From Lysobacter defluvii IMMIB APB-9 = DSM 18482 (GTDB lineage: Bacteria; Pseudomonadota; Gammaproteobacteria; Xanthomonadales; Xanthomonadaceae): a stretch of 64,000 nt of DNA. The notes under the pieces are model-generated. The model was not told where the DNA came from and did not search any database. It saw nothing but the letters and a program-made list of their open reading frames with translations. The stretch is taken from contig NZ_AUHT01000011.1 in assembly GCF_000423325.1 (NCBI RefSeq), forward strand, positions 1-64,000. Direction: 5' to 3'. Position 1 is the stretch's first letter. Every line of letters starts with the position of its first letter. Both the position numbers and the translations under genes were made by a program. Positions 47,755 through 57,175 of this stretch are shown piece after piece.

Positions 47755-49158
47755 ATGACCTGCCGCACCCGCTTCGCCCCGAGTCCCACCGGCTACCTGC
47801 ACATCGGCGGTGCCCGCACCGCGCTGTATTGCTGGCTGGAGGCGCGGCGCCGCGGCGGGCAGTTCGTCCTGCGCATCGAGGACACCGACCGCGAGCGCAG
47901 CACCCAGGCGGCGATCGACGCGATCCTGGAGGCGATGGACTGGCTCGGCCTGGACTACGACGAAGGCCCCGTCTACCAGACCCATCGGCTGGAGCGGTAC
48001 CGGGAGGTGGCCGAGCAGCTGCTCGCCTCCGGCCACGCGTACTACGCCTACGAGAGCCGGGAAGAGCTGGAGCGGATGCGCGAGGAGGCGATGGCCGCCG
48101 GCGGCAAGCCGCGCTACAACGGCGCCGCCCGCGAGGCCGGCCTGCCGTACCGCGAGGACCCGAACCGGGTGCTGCGCTTCAAGAACCCGCTCGACGGCAC
48201 GGTGGCCTGGGACGACAAGGTCAAGGGCCGCATCGAGATCGCCAACAGCGAGCTCGACGACCTGGTGATCCTGCGCTCCGACGGCCACCCGACCTACAAC
48301 TTCGCGGTCGTGGTCGACGACATGGACATGGGCATCACCGACGTGGTGCGCGGCGACGACCACGTCAACAACACCCCGCGGCAGATCAATATCTACCAGG
48401 CGCTGGGGGCGCCGGTGCCCGCCTTCGCGCACCTGCCGATGATCCTCGACGAGCAGGGCGCCAAGCTGTCCAAGCGCACCGGCGCGGCGGACGTCATGCA
48501 GTACCGCGACGCCGGCTACCTGCCGCACGCGCTGCTCAACTACCTGGTGCGGCTGGGCTGGTCGCACGGCGACCAGGAGATCTTCTCGATCGGCGAGATG
48601 CAGCAACTGTTCGACCTCAAGGACGTCAACGCCAAGGCCGCGCGGCTGGACCAGGCCAAGCTCGGCTGGCTCAACCAGCAGTACCTCAAGTCCGACGCAC
48701 CGCAGGACGTGGCGCCGCACCTGGAATGGCACCTGCGCCAGGCCGGGTACGACCTGGACAAGGGGCCCGCCGCGGCGGACGTGGTCGTTGCGCTGCGCGA
48801 CCGGGTGCAGACCTTGGCCGAGATGGCCGAGCGTGCCGCGGCCTGGTTCGGCCCGGTGACCGCCTACGACGAGAAGGCCGTGGCCAAGCACCTCAAGGCG
48901 GCCGCCCGTGCGCCGCTGGAGGACGCCCGCAGCCGCCTTGCCGCGCTGGCGGACTGGACCCCGGAGGCGATCAACGCCGCCCTACAGGAAACTGCCGCAT
49001 CGCTGGAGCTGGGCATGGGCAAGGTCGCCCAGCCACTGCGGGTGGCGATCACCGGCACCCAGGTCAGCCCGGACATCGGCCACACCGTGTACCTGGCCGG
49101 CCGCGATGAGGCGCTGGCGCGCATCGACGCCGCCGTCGCCATGTGCCCGGAGGCGTAG
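47755..49158 (+). CDS. gltX: Glutamate--tRNA ligase
   Basis: GltX (467 residues) charges tRNA-Glu with glutamate. Class I signatures are HIGG at 16-19 (the common variant of HIGH in this family, in [14 protein letters not shown]) and KLSKR at 237-241. [13 protein letters not shown] and [15 protein letters not shown] are typical. The C-terminal helical anticodon-binding domain is complete. The ATG at 47755 gives the family start [13 protein letters not shown]. zur follows but has its own likely promoter. Confidence 0.96.
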   Translation: MTCRTRFAPSPTGYLHIGGARTALYCWLEARRRGGQFVLRIEDTDRERSTQAAIDAILEAMDWLGLDYDEGPVYQTHRLERYREVAEQLLASGHAYYAYESREELERMREEAMAAGGKPRYNGAAREAGLPYREDPNRVLRFKNPLDGTVAWDDKVKGRIEIANSELDDLVILRSDGHPTYNFAVVVDDMDMGITDVVRGDDHVNNTPRQINIYQALGAPVPAFAHLPMILDEQGAKLSKRTGAADVMQYRDAGYLPHALLNYLVRLGWSHGDQEIFSIGEMQQLFDLKDVNAKAARLDQAKLGWLNQQYLKSDAPQDVAPHLEWHLRQAGYDLDKGPAAADVVVALRDRVQTLAEMAERAAAWFGPVTAYDEKAVAKHLKAAARAPLEDARSRLAALADWTPEAINAALQETAASLELGMGKVAQPLRVAITGTQVSPDIGHTVYLAGRDEALARIDAAVAMCPEA

Positions 49159-49225
49159 AGCGGCTCCAGCCGCGACCGGGCCCGGTCCGCACCCCTCCGG
49201 TCCGTTGTCGCCCACCCCGGCACGG

Positions 49226-49255
49226 TTCGCCCCCGCCGCGCACGGGCGGTACAGT
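49226..49255 (+). promoter_or_regulatory. Putative promoter of zur, near-leaderless
   Basis: TTCGCC at 49226-49231 and TACAGT at 49250-49255 are 18 bases apart. Transcription would begin about 49262, essentially at the GTG start, so a leaderless mRNA is possible. No ribosome-binding site precedes the GTG, which is consistent. Confidence 0.35.
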
Positions 49256-49262
49256 TGCCCCC

Positions 49263-49751
49263 GTGCCCAGCCATCCCTGCACCGACCCGAACCACCACGT
49301 CGAAGGTGCCGACGCCTACGTCCAGGAAGTCGAGCGCGCCTGCCGCGCCCGTGGCCTTCGCCTGACCCCGATCCGGGCCCAGGTGCTGCGGCTGATCGCC
49401 GACGCGGGCGGCCCGGTGAAGGCCTACGAGCTGCTGGACCGGATGAAGGAAACCCACGAGTCGGCGGCCCCGCCGACCGTGTACCGCGCGCTCGATTTCC
49501 TGTTCGAGAACGGCTTCATCCACAAGCTGGCGTCGATCAACGCCTTCGTCGCCTGCCACCACCCGGGTGCGGAGGCGCACGCGGTCCCGTTCCTGATCTG
49601 CGATGCCTGCCAGCGTGCCTGGGAGCTCGAGGACCAGGACGTGGTCTCGACCCTGGAGCTGCGCGCCCGCGCCCACGGCTTCACGCCGCGGGCGCAGACG
49701 CTGGAAGTGCACGGCCTGTGCGCCGACTGCGCGGCCCGGCCCACGCCCTGA
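49263..49751 (+). CDS. zur: Zinc uptake regulator Zur (Fur family)
   Basis: A 162-residue Fur-family repressor. The winged-helix part contains RLTPIRAQVLRLIADAGGPVKAYELLDRM and PPTVYRALDFLFENGFIHKL, the block typical of Zur. Structural zinc cysteines are C113/C116 (CDAC) and C153/C156 (CADC). C98-H99-H100 and H106 provide candidate sensor ligands. The N-terminus carries extra HPC and NHH groups. The start is a GTG at 49263. Its neighbours, a ZnuD-like TonB receptor and a MerC-like membrane protein with a Zur-box-like site between them, fit zinc control. Other Fur members such as Fur or PerR lack this PPTVYRALDFL block. Confidence 0.9.
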   Translation: MPSHPCTDPNHHVEGADAYVQEVERACRARGLRLTPIRAQVLRLIADAGGPVKAYELLDRMKETHESAAPPTVYRALDFLFENGFIHKLASINAFVACHHPGAEAHAVPFLICDACQRAWELEDQDVVSTLELRARAHGFTPRAQTLEVHGLCADCAARPTP

Positions 49752-49769
49752 CCACTCCCCACCGCCGGC

Positions 49770-51974
49770 TCAGAAGAACGCCCGCACCCCGAACGACACG
49801 CCGCGGCCCGGCATCGGCGCCAGGTCCTTGAGCGGGGAGGTGTGCACGCGCGCCTCCTCGTCGAGCAGGTTGCGACCCTCGACGAACAGCTCCAGCGCGC
49901 TGCCGCCGCGGGTGTCCATGTGCCACGCCAGGCTTGCGTCGACCAGGGTGTAGGCGTCGCTGGGCGTCTCGTGGCGGGCCACGTCGTCCTGGGCGTCGTA
50001 GCGGATCGCGCCCACTGACGCGCGCCACGCACCGTGCATCCAGCCCAGCTCGGTACCCAGGCGGCGCGGCGCGATGCGCGGCAGGTTGCCGTGGCCGGGC
50101 AGGGTGGCCTGGTGCAGGTGCGCGTGGTCGCCGTGGGGCACCGGAACCTGGATCGTGCGGTCGGGCCCGCCCGCCAGCTTCGCCCGCACCACGTCGCCGA
50201 ACAGCCGCAGGTTCCAGGCACCGGTGTGGTTGTCGGCGATCTCCCAGTCCAGGCTGGCCTCGCCGCCGTTGAAGCGCGCATCGGCCTGGTTCCAGGCATG
50301 GACCGGACCGCCGTCGTCGATGCCGGTGGCCGACAGGTGGATGAAGTCGTCGTAGCGCACGTGGAAGGCTGCCAGCTGCAGCGCCAGCGGCCCGTGGTGC
50401 CAGTGCAGGCCGAGCTCGAGCCGGTTGGCGGTCTCGCTGTCCAGGCCCGGGTCGCCGATCTCCATCGAGGCGGTGGCCACGTGGTAGCCGGCCGAGTACA
50501 GCTCCTCGGCGGTGGGCGCGCGCTGGGCGCGGTCCAGGCCGAGCATGAGGTGGATCCCGTCGGTCACGTCCCAGCGCGCCGAGAGCGAGGCGCTGGTGTT
50601 GTCGAAGCTGCGCGACGGGCCGCTGGCCTGCGCCGGGTCCACGTCGATGTCGACATGGTCGTGGCGGACGCCGGCTTCCAGCTGCACGGGGCCGAAGCTG
50701 CGCTGGCCCAGCCAGAACACGCCCAGGTCGCTGCCCTCGGAGTCGGGGACGAAGGCCTCGTGCCCGGCGGCGTGGAACTCGCGCTCCGACCACTGCGCGC
50801 CCACCGCGCCTGCCCATCCCGCCACCGGCCGATGCACCAGTTCCACGCGCGCGTCCAGGCTGTCGTTGTCGAACACCGTGCCGACCGCGCGGCCCTCGAA
50901 CTCGGTGTGGGTGTAGCGGGTATGGGCCGCGCTGGCGCGCAGCGACTCGAACCAGCCCAGGTCGTCCAGTCCGCCGCGCACCTCGGTCCGGCGCTGGTCC
51001 ATCAGGATCGTCACCGCGTGGTCTCCGGCATCGCCGTGGCCGTGCCCGTCGCCGTCGCCGTGGTCGTGGTCGTGGTCGTGGCCATGATCGTGCGCGTGGT
51101 CGTCGCCGGGCGCGTGCACGTGACCGGGGACGCCGTAGCGGCTGTTGTACAGGGAGACCGCGCCACCGAGGAAGCCGCGCTCCCCCACCCAGGACAGCCC
51201 AAGCGCGGCGCTGTCGGTGCGCAGCGCGCTGTTGGGCAGCACGCCCCGGGCGTCCTCACCGTGGTCGTGGCCTTCGGCAGCCCGGAGCGCCGCGGACTCG
51301 GCATGGCCAGGAATGTCGTGGTCGCCGGTCTCCCGGTGCAGCGCATCGAGGTGGAACACCACGTTGCCCCCGGCGGTGGTGCCGTCCAGGCGCAGCATGC
51401 CGGTGCGCTCGTCATTGACGGTCCCGGCACGCAGCTCGGCGCGCCCCTCCAGCGGCTCGTGGGTCGTGCGCTCGGGCACGCGGCCATCGATCACGTTGAC
51501 GGCGCCGCCGATCGCGCCGGAGCCGTACAGCAGCGTGGACGGTCCCTTCAGCACCTCGATCTGGTCGGCCAGGAAGGGCTCCAGGGAGACGGCATGGTCG
51601 ACGCTGACGGTGGACACGTCGCCGGTGCCCAGCCCGTCGCTGAGCACCTGCACGCGCGCCGCGTCGAAGCCGCGGATCACCGGCCGGCCCACGCCGGGGC
51701 CGAACCACGACGACTGCACGCCGGGCAGGCGCGCGACGGTCTCGCCCAGGGTCGCGGACTTCACCGCGTCCAGGCGCTCGCCGGTGAGTACCTCCACCGG
51801 GCGGGAAAGCTGGTCGGCGGTGGCGCGGATCGGCGTGGCGCGCACCTGGACCGCGTCCAGGTCCACCGGGTCGTGCCGGTGGTCGTCGTGGGCCGCCTGT
51901 TGCGCGTGGGCATGGAGTGGCAGCGCGGCGGCGAGGGCGAGGAACAGGGGAAGGCGGGGGAGGGTGGACAGCAT
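49770..51974 (-). CDS. TonB-dependent receptor with His-rich loop, ZnuD-like
   Basis: An outer-membrane TonB-dependent receptor, 734 residues from this start (an in-frame ATG at 52004 would add ten). A signal peptide ends near HAHA-QQAAHDDHRHD. The plug domain runs from about residue 45, with RPVIRGFDAARVQVLSDG and VLKGPSTLLYGSGAIGGAVNVID. The 22-strand barrel follows, ending RGVSFGVRAFF. A loop at about residues 285-319 holds 12 histidines among aspartates and glycines (HDHGHDHDHDHGDGDGHGHG), a metal-capturing feature shared with Neisseria ZnuD. The convergent zur gene and the Zur-like operator upstream support zinc as the cargo. The later ATG is preferred because the operator and the predicted -10 lie so close to 52004. 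Confidence 0.9.
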   Translation of the reverse strand: MLSTLPRLPLFLALAAALPLHAHAQQAAHDDHRHDPVDLDAVQVRATPIRATADQLSRPVEVLTGERLDAVKSATLGETVARLPGVQSSWFGPGVGRPVIRGFDAARVQVLSDGLGTGDVSTVSVDHAVSLEPFLADQIEVLKGPSTLLYGSGAIGGAVNVIDGRVPERTTHEPLEGRAELRAGTVNDERTGMLRLDGTTAGGNVVFHLDALHRETGDHDIPGHAESAALRAAEGHDHGEDARGVLPNSALRTDSAALGLSWVGERGFLGGAVSLYNSRYGVPGHVHAPGDDHAHDHGHDHDHDHGDGDGHGHGDAGDHAVTILMDQRRTEVRGGLDDLGWFESLRASAAHTRYTHTEFEGRAVGTVFDNDSLDARVELVHRPVAGWAGAVGAQWSEREFHAAGHEAFVPDSEGSDLGVFWLGQRSFGPVQLEAGVRHDHVDIDVDPAQASGPSRSFDNTSASLSARWDVTDGIHLMLGLDRAQRAPTAEELYSAGYHVATASMEIGDPGLDSETANRLELGLHWHHGPLALQLAAFHVRYDDFIHLSATGIDDGGPVHAWNQADARFNGGEASLDWEIADNHTGAWNLRLFGDVVRAKLAGGPDRTIQVPVPHGDHAHLHQATLPGHGNLPRIAPRRLGTELGWMHGAWRASVGAIRYDAQDDVARHETPSDAYTLVDASLAWHMDTRGGSALELFVEGRNLLDEEARVHTSPLKDLAPMPGRGVSFGVRAFF

Positions 51975-52008
51975 GCGCAGGTTCGGGGGGTTGGAGTGGA
52001 TCATGGAA

Positions 52009-52023
52009 TGTTATATTGTTTCA
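52009..52023. promoter_or_regulatory. Zur-box-like operator over divergent znuD/merC promoters
   Basis: TGTTATATTGTTTCA matches the E. coli-type Zur core TGTTATAnTATAACA at 11 of 14 defined positions, in an otherwise very GC-rich region. On the plus strand the site contains an extended -10 (TG at 52009, TATATT at 52012-52017) with TTGGAG at 51991-51996 for the MerC-like gene. On the minus strand TAACAT within it can serve the receptor gene. Zinc-loaded Zur bound here would block both. Confidence 0.6.
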
Positions 52024-52049
52024 ATCGACTGTCCACCGTGCCTTCCGTC

Positions 52050-52460
52050 ATGTCGCCGAGCCGCCACCAACTGCTGGATCGCCTGGGAGCCTGGGGCTCG
52101 CTGCTGTGCGCGCTGCACTGTGCGCTCCTGCCGGCACTGCTGGCGCTGCTGCCGTCGCTGGGGATCGCGCTGCTGGCGGGGGATCGCATCGAGCTCGGGT
52201 TCGTGGTCTTCGCCACCGGCCTGGGGGTGTTCAGCCTCGCGTGGGGCTACCGGCGCCATGGCCATGTCCATGCGCTGGGGATGCTGGTTCCCGGGCTGGC
52301 CCTGCTGTGGGGCGCCGTGCTGTACCAGCCGCTACACCTGAGCGTTTGGCCGCATGCGCTGGCGATGACCGCGGGCGGCACGCTGGTGGGACTGGCGCAC
52401 CTGGCCAACCTGCGGCTGCACCACCCCCGCAGCTGCCCGCACCACGGCTGCGCCCACTAG
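52050..52460 (+). CDS. MerC-like membrane protein
   Basis: A 136-residue inner-membrane protein with four hydrophobic helices. The MerC domain hallmark is LCALHCALLPALLALLP, with C20, H23 and C24 placed in the first helix for metal transfer. The C-terminus is rich in His and Cys (HHPRSCPHHGCAH). MerC members move mercury or other soft metals across the inner membrane. Here the divergent Zur-like operator suggests zinc. A GTG at 52038 is an alternative start, and neither has a clear ribosome-binding site. Confidence 0.82.
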   Translation: MSPSRHQLLDRLGAWGSLLCALHCALLPALLALLPSLGIALLAGDRIELGFVVFATGLGVFSLAWGYRRHGHVHALGMLVPGLALLWGAVLYQPLHLSVWPHALAMTAGGTLVGLAHLANLRLHHPRSCPHHGCAH

Positions 52461-52579
52461 CCGGAAACACACGGCCGTGTGATAGCCTATGGCGCTTTCC
52501 GCCGGATCGCGGCCCTGCCTTGCAGACGGCCGCCGGCGGCATTTCCGACAGACACAGAACAGAATCCGGGAGCGACACG

Positions 52580-52756
52580 ATGGGCAAGGGCGACCGCAAG
52601 ACGGCCAAGGGCAAGCGTTACAACTCCAGCTACGGCAATGCCCGTCGCCAGGTGGCGAAGGCCGCCGCCGGCACCGGCGCCGCGCCGGTGGCGAAGAAGG
52701 CCAGCAAGGGCACGACCCGCAAGGTGGTCGCCAAGAAGACCATCGCCAAGGAGTAA
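52580..52756 (+). CDS. 30S ribosomal protein bTHX
   Basis: A 58-residue, very basic protein. The first 20 residues (MGKGDRKTAKGKRYNSSYGN) match the bTHX peptide of the 30S head, known from Thermus as about 27 residues. Here an Ala/Lys-rich tail (KAAAGTGAAPVAKKASKG and KKTIAKE) doubles the length. GGGAGCGACACG precedes the ATG. It is followed by a good terminator and forms its own unit between merC and hutI. Confidence 0.85.
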   Translation: MGKGDRKTAKGKRYNSSYGNARRQVAKAAAGTGAAPVAKKASKGTTRKVVAKKTIAKE

Positions 52757-52779
52757 GCACCCCGGCGGTGCTGTACAGG

Positions 52780-52812
52780 AAGGCCCTGCCGTGCTCGCGG
52801 CGGGGCCTTTTC
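52780..52812 (+). terminator. Intrinsic terminator after bTHX
   Basis: GGCCCTGCCG at 52782-52791 pairs with CGGCGGGGCC at 52798-52807 (one T-G wobble), followed by TTTT. It can also terminate the minus-strand hutI transcript through AAGG on the left side only weakly. Confidence 0.8.
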
Positions 52813-52833
52813 CGTTTCGGTTCCCGTCTTCAG

Positions 52834-54069
52834 TCAGGGGGCCAGGCGGGTACCCGCGGCGTAGACCGCGCGTACCAGGCGTCCGCCCAGCCAGTAGCCC
52901 AGTTCGGCCGGGTGGGCGATGTCCCACAGCACGAAGTCCGCGCGCGCCCCGGTCCGCAGCACCCCGCGGTCGGGCAGCCCCAGGGCCTGGGCGGCGTGCA
53001 CGGTGGCGCCGCGCAGGGCTTCTTCGGGCGTGAGACGGAAATGGGTGCAGGCCAGCTGCATTGCCTGGCGCATCGACTGCAGCGGGGACGTGCCCGGGTT
53101 GCAGTCCGTCGCCAGCGCCATCCGGACGCCGTGTTCGCGGAAGGCATCGAGCGGCGGCAGCTTCGTCTCGCGCAGCACGTGGAAGGCGCCCGGCAGCAGG
53201 ACGGCCACGGCGCCTGCCTCGGCCATCGCGCGCACGCCGTCGAGGCTGCTGTGCTCGACGTGGTCGGCCGACAGGCCCCCGAATTCCGCCACCAGCCCCG
53301 CGCCGCCCAGGTCGCTGAGCTGGTCGGCATGCAGCTTGACCGGCAGGCCCAGCGCACGCGCGGCCTCGAACACGCGGCGGGTCTGGGCCGGGGAGAAGCC
53401 GATCCCTTCGCAGAACGCGTCCACGGCGTCGACCAGGCCCTCGGCATGCAGCACCGGCAGCCACTCGATCACCGCGTCGATGTAGGCGTCCGGCCGACCG
53501 GCGAACTCCGGGGGCAGTGCGTGCGCGGCCAGGTAGGTCGTGCGCACGGTGATGCCCAGCTCCGTGCCGATGCGCCGCGCCACGCGCAGCATCTTGCGCT
53601 CGTTCTCCAGGTCCAGGCCGTAGCCCGACTTGATCTCCAGCGTCGTCGCGCCGTCTGCGACCAAGGCGCGCGCACGGGCGACGGACTGTGCGAACAGGTC
53701 GTCCTCGACGGACTCGCGCACCGCGCGGACGCTGGAGACGATCCCCCCGCCGGAGCGGGCGATCTCCTCGTAGCTGGCGCCCTGCAGGCGCATCTCGAAC
53801 TCGCGCGCGCGGTCACCGGCGAACACCAGGTGGGTATGGCAGTCGACCAGCCCCGGGGTGATCCAGCCGGAGGCCTCGATCACCTCGCGGGCCAGCTCCG
53901 CGGGCGCACCCGGCAGGTCGGCACGGGCGCCGACCCACGCCAGCGTGTCGCCGCGCCAGGCGAGCGCACCGTCATGGATCGCACCGTAGCCATCCTCGTC
54001 GAGGGTGGCGATCGAGGCACCCAGCACAAGGCCATCCCAGCGTTGCACCTGCGCGCGCGTGTCGGTCAT
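52834..54069 (-). CDS. hutI: Imidazolonepropionase
   Basis: HutI (411 residues) opens the imidazolone ring in the third step of histidine degradation, giving N-formimino-L-glutamate. The amidohydrolase metal site begins with [19 protein letters not shown]. Further markers are [22 protein letters not shown] and [11 protein letters not shown], with the metal aspartate in TDCNPG. The ATG at 54069 gives the normal length and has GGAG seven bases before it. It is divergent from hutF with a 94-base shared spacer, so both are probably controlled together. Confidence 0.96.
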   Translation of the reverse strand: MTDTRAQVQRWDGLVLGASIATLDEDGYGAIHDGALAWRGDTLAWVGARADLPGAPAELAREVIEASGWITPGLVDCHTHLVFAGDRAREFEMRLQGASYEEIARSGGGIVSSVRAVRESVEDDLFAQSVARARALVADGATTLEIKSGYGLDLENERKMLRVARRIGTELGITVRTTYLAAHALPPEFAGRPDAYIDAVIEWLPVLHAEGLVDAVDAFCEGIGFSPAQTRRVFEAARALGLPVKLHADQLSDLGGAGLVAEFGGLSADHVEHSSLDGVRAMAEAGAVAVLLPGAFHVLRETKLPPLDAFREHGVRMALATDCNPGTSPLQSMRQAMQLACTHFRLTPEEALRGATVHAAQALGLPDRGVLRTGARADFVLWDIAHPAELGYWLGGRLVRAVYAAGTRLAP

Positions 54070-54163
54070 CCGGAAGCTCCAGGGGCGCTGCCCGTTCACG
54101 TGGCCGGCCATTGTAGGCGGCGCGTGCTCGCCACTTCCGGCCGGGCGGGCGAGAATCCGTCCC

Positions 54164-55513
54164 ATGACGACGATCCCCAATGCCAGGATCTGGCACCCGG
54201 ACGGCTGGCACCACGGCACCAAGTTCCAGCTCGACCTCCACGGCCGCATCGAGCAGGCCCGCAACGGCGGGAGCATCAACCAGCGCGTCGTGCCCGGCAT
54301 CGCCAACCTGCACTCGCACGCGTTCCAGCGGGCGATGGCCGGCATGGCCGAGCGCCAGGAGCATGCACAGGACTCGTTCTGGAGCTGGCGCGAGGCGATG
54401 TACCGCTTCGCCCAGCGGCTGGACCCGGACAGCCTGCGCGCGGTCGCGGCCCAGCTCTACGTGGAGATGCTGGAGGCCGGCTACACCACGGTGTGCGAGT
54501 TCCACTACCTGCACCACGCGCCCGACGGCCGGCCGTATGACGATCCGGCGGCAATGTCGCGGGCGCTCATCGCCGCGGCCAACGACACCGGCATCCGCCT
54601 GACGCTGCTGCCGGTGCTGTACATGGCCTCCGGCTTCGACGGCGGCACCCTGGAGGCACGGCAGAAGCGCTTCGGCCACGACCTGGACGCCTACCTGCAA
54701 CTGCTCGAGCGGCTGCGGGCGGAACAGGGCGACATGGTCCGGATCGGCTGCGCGCTGCACAGCCTGCGCGCGGTCCCGGCAGACGCCATGCGCGAGGTGC
54801 TGGAGGCGCTGCCGGAGGACAGCCCCGTCCACATCCACATCGCCGAACAGGTGGCCGAGGTGGAGCAGTGCCTCGAGCACCGGGGCGCCCGGCCGGTGCA
54901 ATGGCTGCTGGACAACGCGCAGGTCGACGCGCGCTGGACACTGGTCCACGCCACCCACCTGGACGATGCCGAGCTCGCCGGCATCGCGCGCAGCGGCGCC
55001 ACCGTGGCGATTTGCCCCAGCACCGAGGCGAACCTCGGCGACGGGTTGTTCCGCCTGGGCGACTACCTGGCGGCCGGGGGGCGCTGGGGCATCGGCTCGG
55101 ACTCCAACAGCTCGGTCTCCCCGGTGGAGGAGTTGCGCTGGCTGGAGTACGGCCAGCGCCTGGCCACCCGGCGGCGCAACATCGCCGTGACGCCTGACAG
55201 CCCGAGCGTGGGGGAGACCTTGCTGCGCGCGGTGGCGACGAGCGCCGCCGATTCCAGCGGCCATGGCGTCGGCACGCTGGTGCCTGGCCACTATGCCGAC
55301 GCGCTGGTGCTCGACGTGGCCGCCCCGCACTTCGCCGGCGCCAGCGACGAGGACGCGATCGACCGCTGGCTGTTCAGCGGCAACCGCAACCTGGTGCGCG
55401 AGACCTGGGTGGGCGGGCGCTGCCTCGTGGAGAAGGGCCGGCACCTGCGCGCCGATTCGATCGCCACGGCGTATGGTTCCGCCCTGGACCGCATGCTTTC
55501 GGAGGACTCCTGA
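54164..55513 (+). CDS. hutF: Formimidoylglutamate deiminase
   Basis: HutF (449 residues) deiminates N-formimino-L-glutamate to N-formyl-L-glutamate and ammonia, marking the five-step histidine pathway that also needs HutG deformylase. The amidohydrolase metal ligands are in [23 protein letters not shown] and [18 protein letters not shown]. The body reads like the Pseudomonas enzyme. The stop codon shares one base with the start of the next gene (TGATG), implying translational coupling with the serine hydrolase. hutG is not in the window. Confidence 0.95.
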   Translation: MTTIPNARIWHPDGWHHGTKFQLDLHGRIEQARNGGSINQRVVPGIANLHSHAFQRAMAGMAERQEHAQDSFWSWREAMYRFAQRLDPDSLRAVAAQLYVEMLEAGYTTVCEFHYLHHAPDGRPYDDPAAMSRALIAAANDTGIRLTLLPVLYMASGFDGGTLEARQKRFGHDLDAYLQLLERLRAEQGDMVRIGCALHSLRAVPADAMREVLEALPEDSPVHIHIAEQVAEVEQCLEHRGARPVQWLLDNAQVDARWTLVHATHLDDAELAGIARSGATVAICPSTEANLGDGLFRLGDYLAAGGRWGIGSDSNSSVSPVEELRWLEYGQRLATRRRNIAVTPDSPSVGETLLRAVATSAADSSGHGVGTLVPGHYADALVLDVAAPHFAGASDEDAIDRWLFSGNRNLVRETWVGGRCLVEKGRHLRADSIATAYGSALDRMLSEDS

Positions 55514-57159
55514 TGGCCCGCCTTCGCCGTTGCGTTGCCGCCCTCGCGGTATTCGCGTGCGCCATGCCGGCGGCACATGCGATGACCGACGCCGAGCTGG
55601 CCGGGATCCTCGGCAAGCGGCTGCATGGCGACCGGACCGGCGCCTGCTTCGCCGCGGCGGTGGTGGAGCCGGCCTCCGTCAGCCGGGCGTACGTCTGCGC
55701 GGATCCCGCGATGGAGGCGCGCATCGGACCCGACAGCGCATTCGAGATCGGCTCGGTCAGCAAGACCATGACGGCGGCGCTGCTGGCGGAGCTGATCCGC
55801 CGCGGCGAAGGCTCGCTGGACGATCCGCTCGCGGACTGGCTGCCGGAAGGGACGGTGGTGCCGGCCTTCGAGGGCCAGCCGATCCTGCTCCGGCACGTGG
55901 TCACGCACACCAGCGGTCTGCCGGCGCTGCCTCCCGGGGCCCCGATCGCAAGCCAGGCCGATCCCTACGCCGCCATGTCCCCGGAGGATGTGCTGCAGGC
56001 GCTGGGCCGCGTCGAACTCACGCGCGCGCCGGGCACGCGCACCGAATACTCCAACTTCGCCTCGATGCTGCTGTCGCTGGCGGTCGCGCGGCGCGCCGGT
56101 ATGGACTTCGAACGCCTGGCGGACGAGTGGATCTTCACCCCCCTGGGGATGGAGGGCGCCCACGTGGCGCGCGCGCCCGCGGGAGTGCGGGTGGCAGAGG
56201 GGCACGTTCCTTCCGGGGACGCCACGCCGCCCTGGACCTTCCACGTCGACCTGGCCGGAGTAGGCGGCGTGCGCGCGACCCTGGACGACATGGTGGCCTA
56301 CGTGCAGGGTCAGCTGGGCCAGCGCGACACCCCGCTGCGCAGCGCCTTCGACACCACCCAGCAGCTGCTGGACGGCGACGGCGGCAGGGGCTTCGCGATG
56401 AACTGGATGGTCGCCCCGCTGGACGGCCGCAGCGTGCATGCCCACGAAGGGGGCACCGGCGGCTTCTCCTCGCTGGTCGCCTTCGATCGCGACGGCGGGC
56501 GCGGAGTGGTGGTGCTGTCGGACACGGCGATGACCTCGCTGGGCGGCCTCGGCGGGGTCGGCATGCACCTGCTCGACGACGCCCTTCCCCTCGACGGCCC
56601 CCGCACCGTGGCCCGACCGGACGAGGCCCTGCTCGAGGGTCTGGTCGGCTCCTGGCAGGTCCAGGGGATGCCGATGGAGGTACGCCGCAAGGGCGACACG
56701 CTCGAGATCCAGGCGGCGGGGCAGCCCGCGTTCGAACTGGGCTACGACAGCGAGGGTGACTTCTACCCGCTGCAGTTCGATGCCGTCCTGCGCCCCAGCC
56801 GCAACCCCGACGGCAGTTACGGGTTCCACTGGATGCAGATGGGCGGCGTGGCGCCTGCGGTCCGCGTGCAGGCGGACGGGCGGGCCGCGCCGGTGGAGAA
56901 GCTGGCGCCGGAACTGCTGGAGCAGTACGTGGGTACCTATCCGCTGATGCCCGGCTTCAACCTGGTGGTCAGTGTCGCGGACGGGCAACTCCACGGCCAG
57001 GCGACGGGGCAGGGGCGGTTCGCCCTGGAACCCGCCGGCGAGGACGTGTTCCGCGCGCCCGCGTTCGGCATCGAGATCCGTTTCGAGCGCGACGGTGAAG
57101 GGGTGACCGCCCTGGAGCTGCACCAGGCCGGACAGGTGATGCGCGGCGAACGCCGGTAG
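55513..57159 (+). CDS. Exported serine hydrolase, beta-lactamase class C fold
   Basis: A 548-residue protein with a signal peptide (to AAHA-MTDAE). Serine beta-lactamase/penicillin-binding fold motifs are present: S81-V-S-K84 (SxxK), Y178-S-N180 (YxN) and H310-EGGTGG in place of KTG. The HxG version is common in esterases, D-aminopeptidases and other non-lactamase relatives, so antibiotic hydrolysis should not be assumed. A C-terminal lipocalin-like extension (about 375-548) with QVQGMPMEVRRKGD and a second strand-rich repeat could help shape the substrate pocket. Translationally coupled to hutF, which may indicate a peptide- or amide-cleaving role feeding amino acid use. Convergent with the phosphodiesterase gene, 16 bases apart. 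Confidence 0.86.
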   Translation: MARLRRCVAALAVFACAMPAAHAMTDAELAGILGKRLHGDRTGACFAAAVVEPASVSRAYVCADPAMEARIGPDSAFEIGSVSKTMTAALLAELIRRGEGSLDDPLADWLPEGTVVPAFEGQPILLRHVVTHTSGLPALPPGAPIASQADPYAAMSPEDVLQALGRVELTRAPGTRTEYSNFASMLLSLAVARRAGMDFERLADEWIFTPLGMEGAHVARAPAGVRVAEGHVPSGDATPPWTFHVDLAGVGGVRATLDDMVAYVQGQLGQRDTPLRSAFDTTQQLLDGDGGRGFAMNWMVAPLDGRSVHAHEGGTGGFSSLVAFDRDGGRGVVVLSDTAMTSLGGLGGVGMHLLDDALPLDGPRTVARPDEALLEGLVGSWQVQGMPMEVRRKGDTLEIQAAGQPAFELGYDSEGDFYPLQFDAVLRPSRNPDGSYGFHWMQMGGVAPAVRVQADGRAAPVEKLAPELLEQYVGTYPLMPGFNLVVSVADGQLHGQATGQGRFALEPAGEDVFRAPAFGIEIRFERDGEGVTALELHQAGQVMRGERR

Positions 57160-57175
57160 GCTCCACCGGCTGCGG

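Noticed and set aside
51050-51110. Short tandem repeat of GGTCGT units on the plus strand
   Set aside because: This is the coding DNA of the His/Asp-rich loop of the receptor, not an independent repeat or CRISPR.
50034-52460. A long plus-strand frame opposite the TonB receptor
   Set aside because: Only its last 136 codons (MerC-like) are real. The rest is antisense to the receptor and includes the reverse of the His-rich loop.
55513-57159. Calling the serine hydrolase a beta-lactamase resistance gene
   Set aside because: The third motif is HEGG rather than KTG, and the protein carries a long C-terminal extension. Many relatives are esterases or aminopeptidases, so a resistance claim is unsupported.
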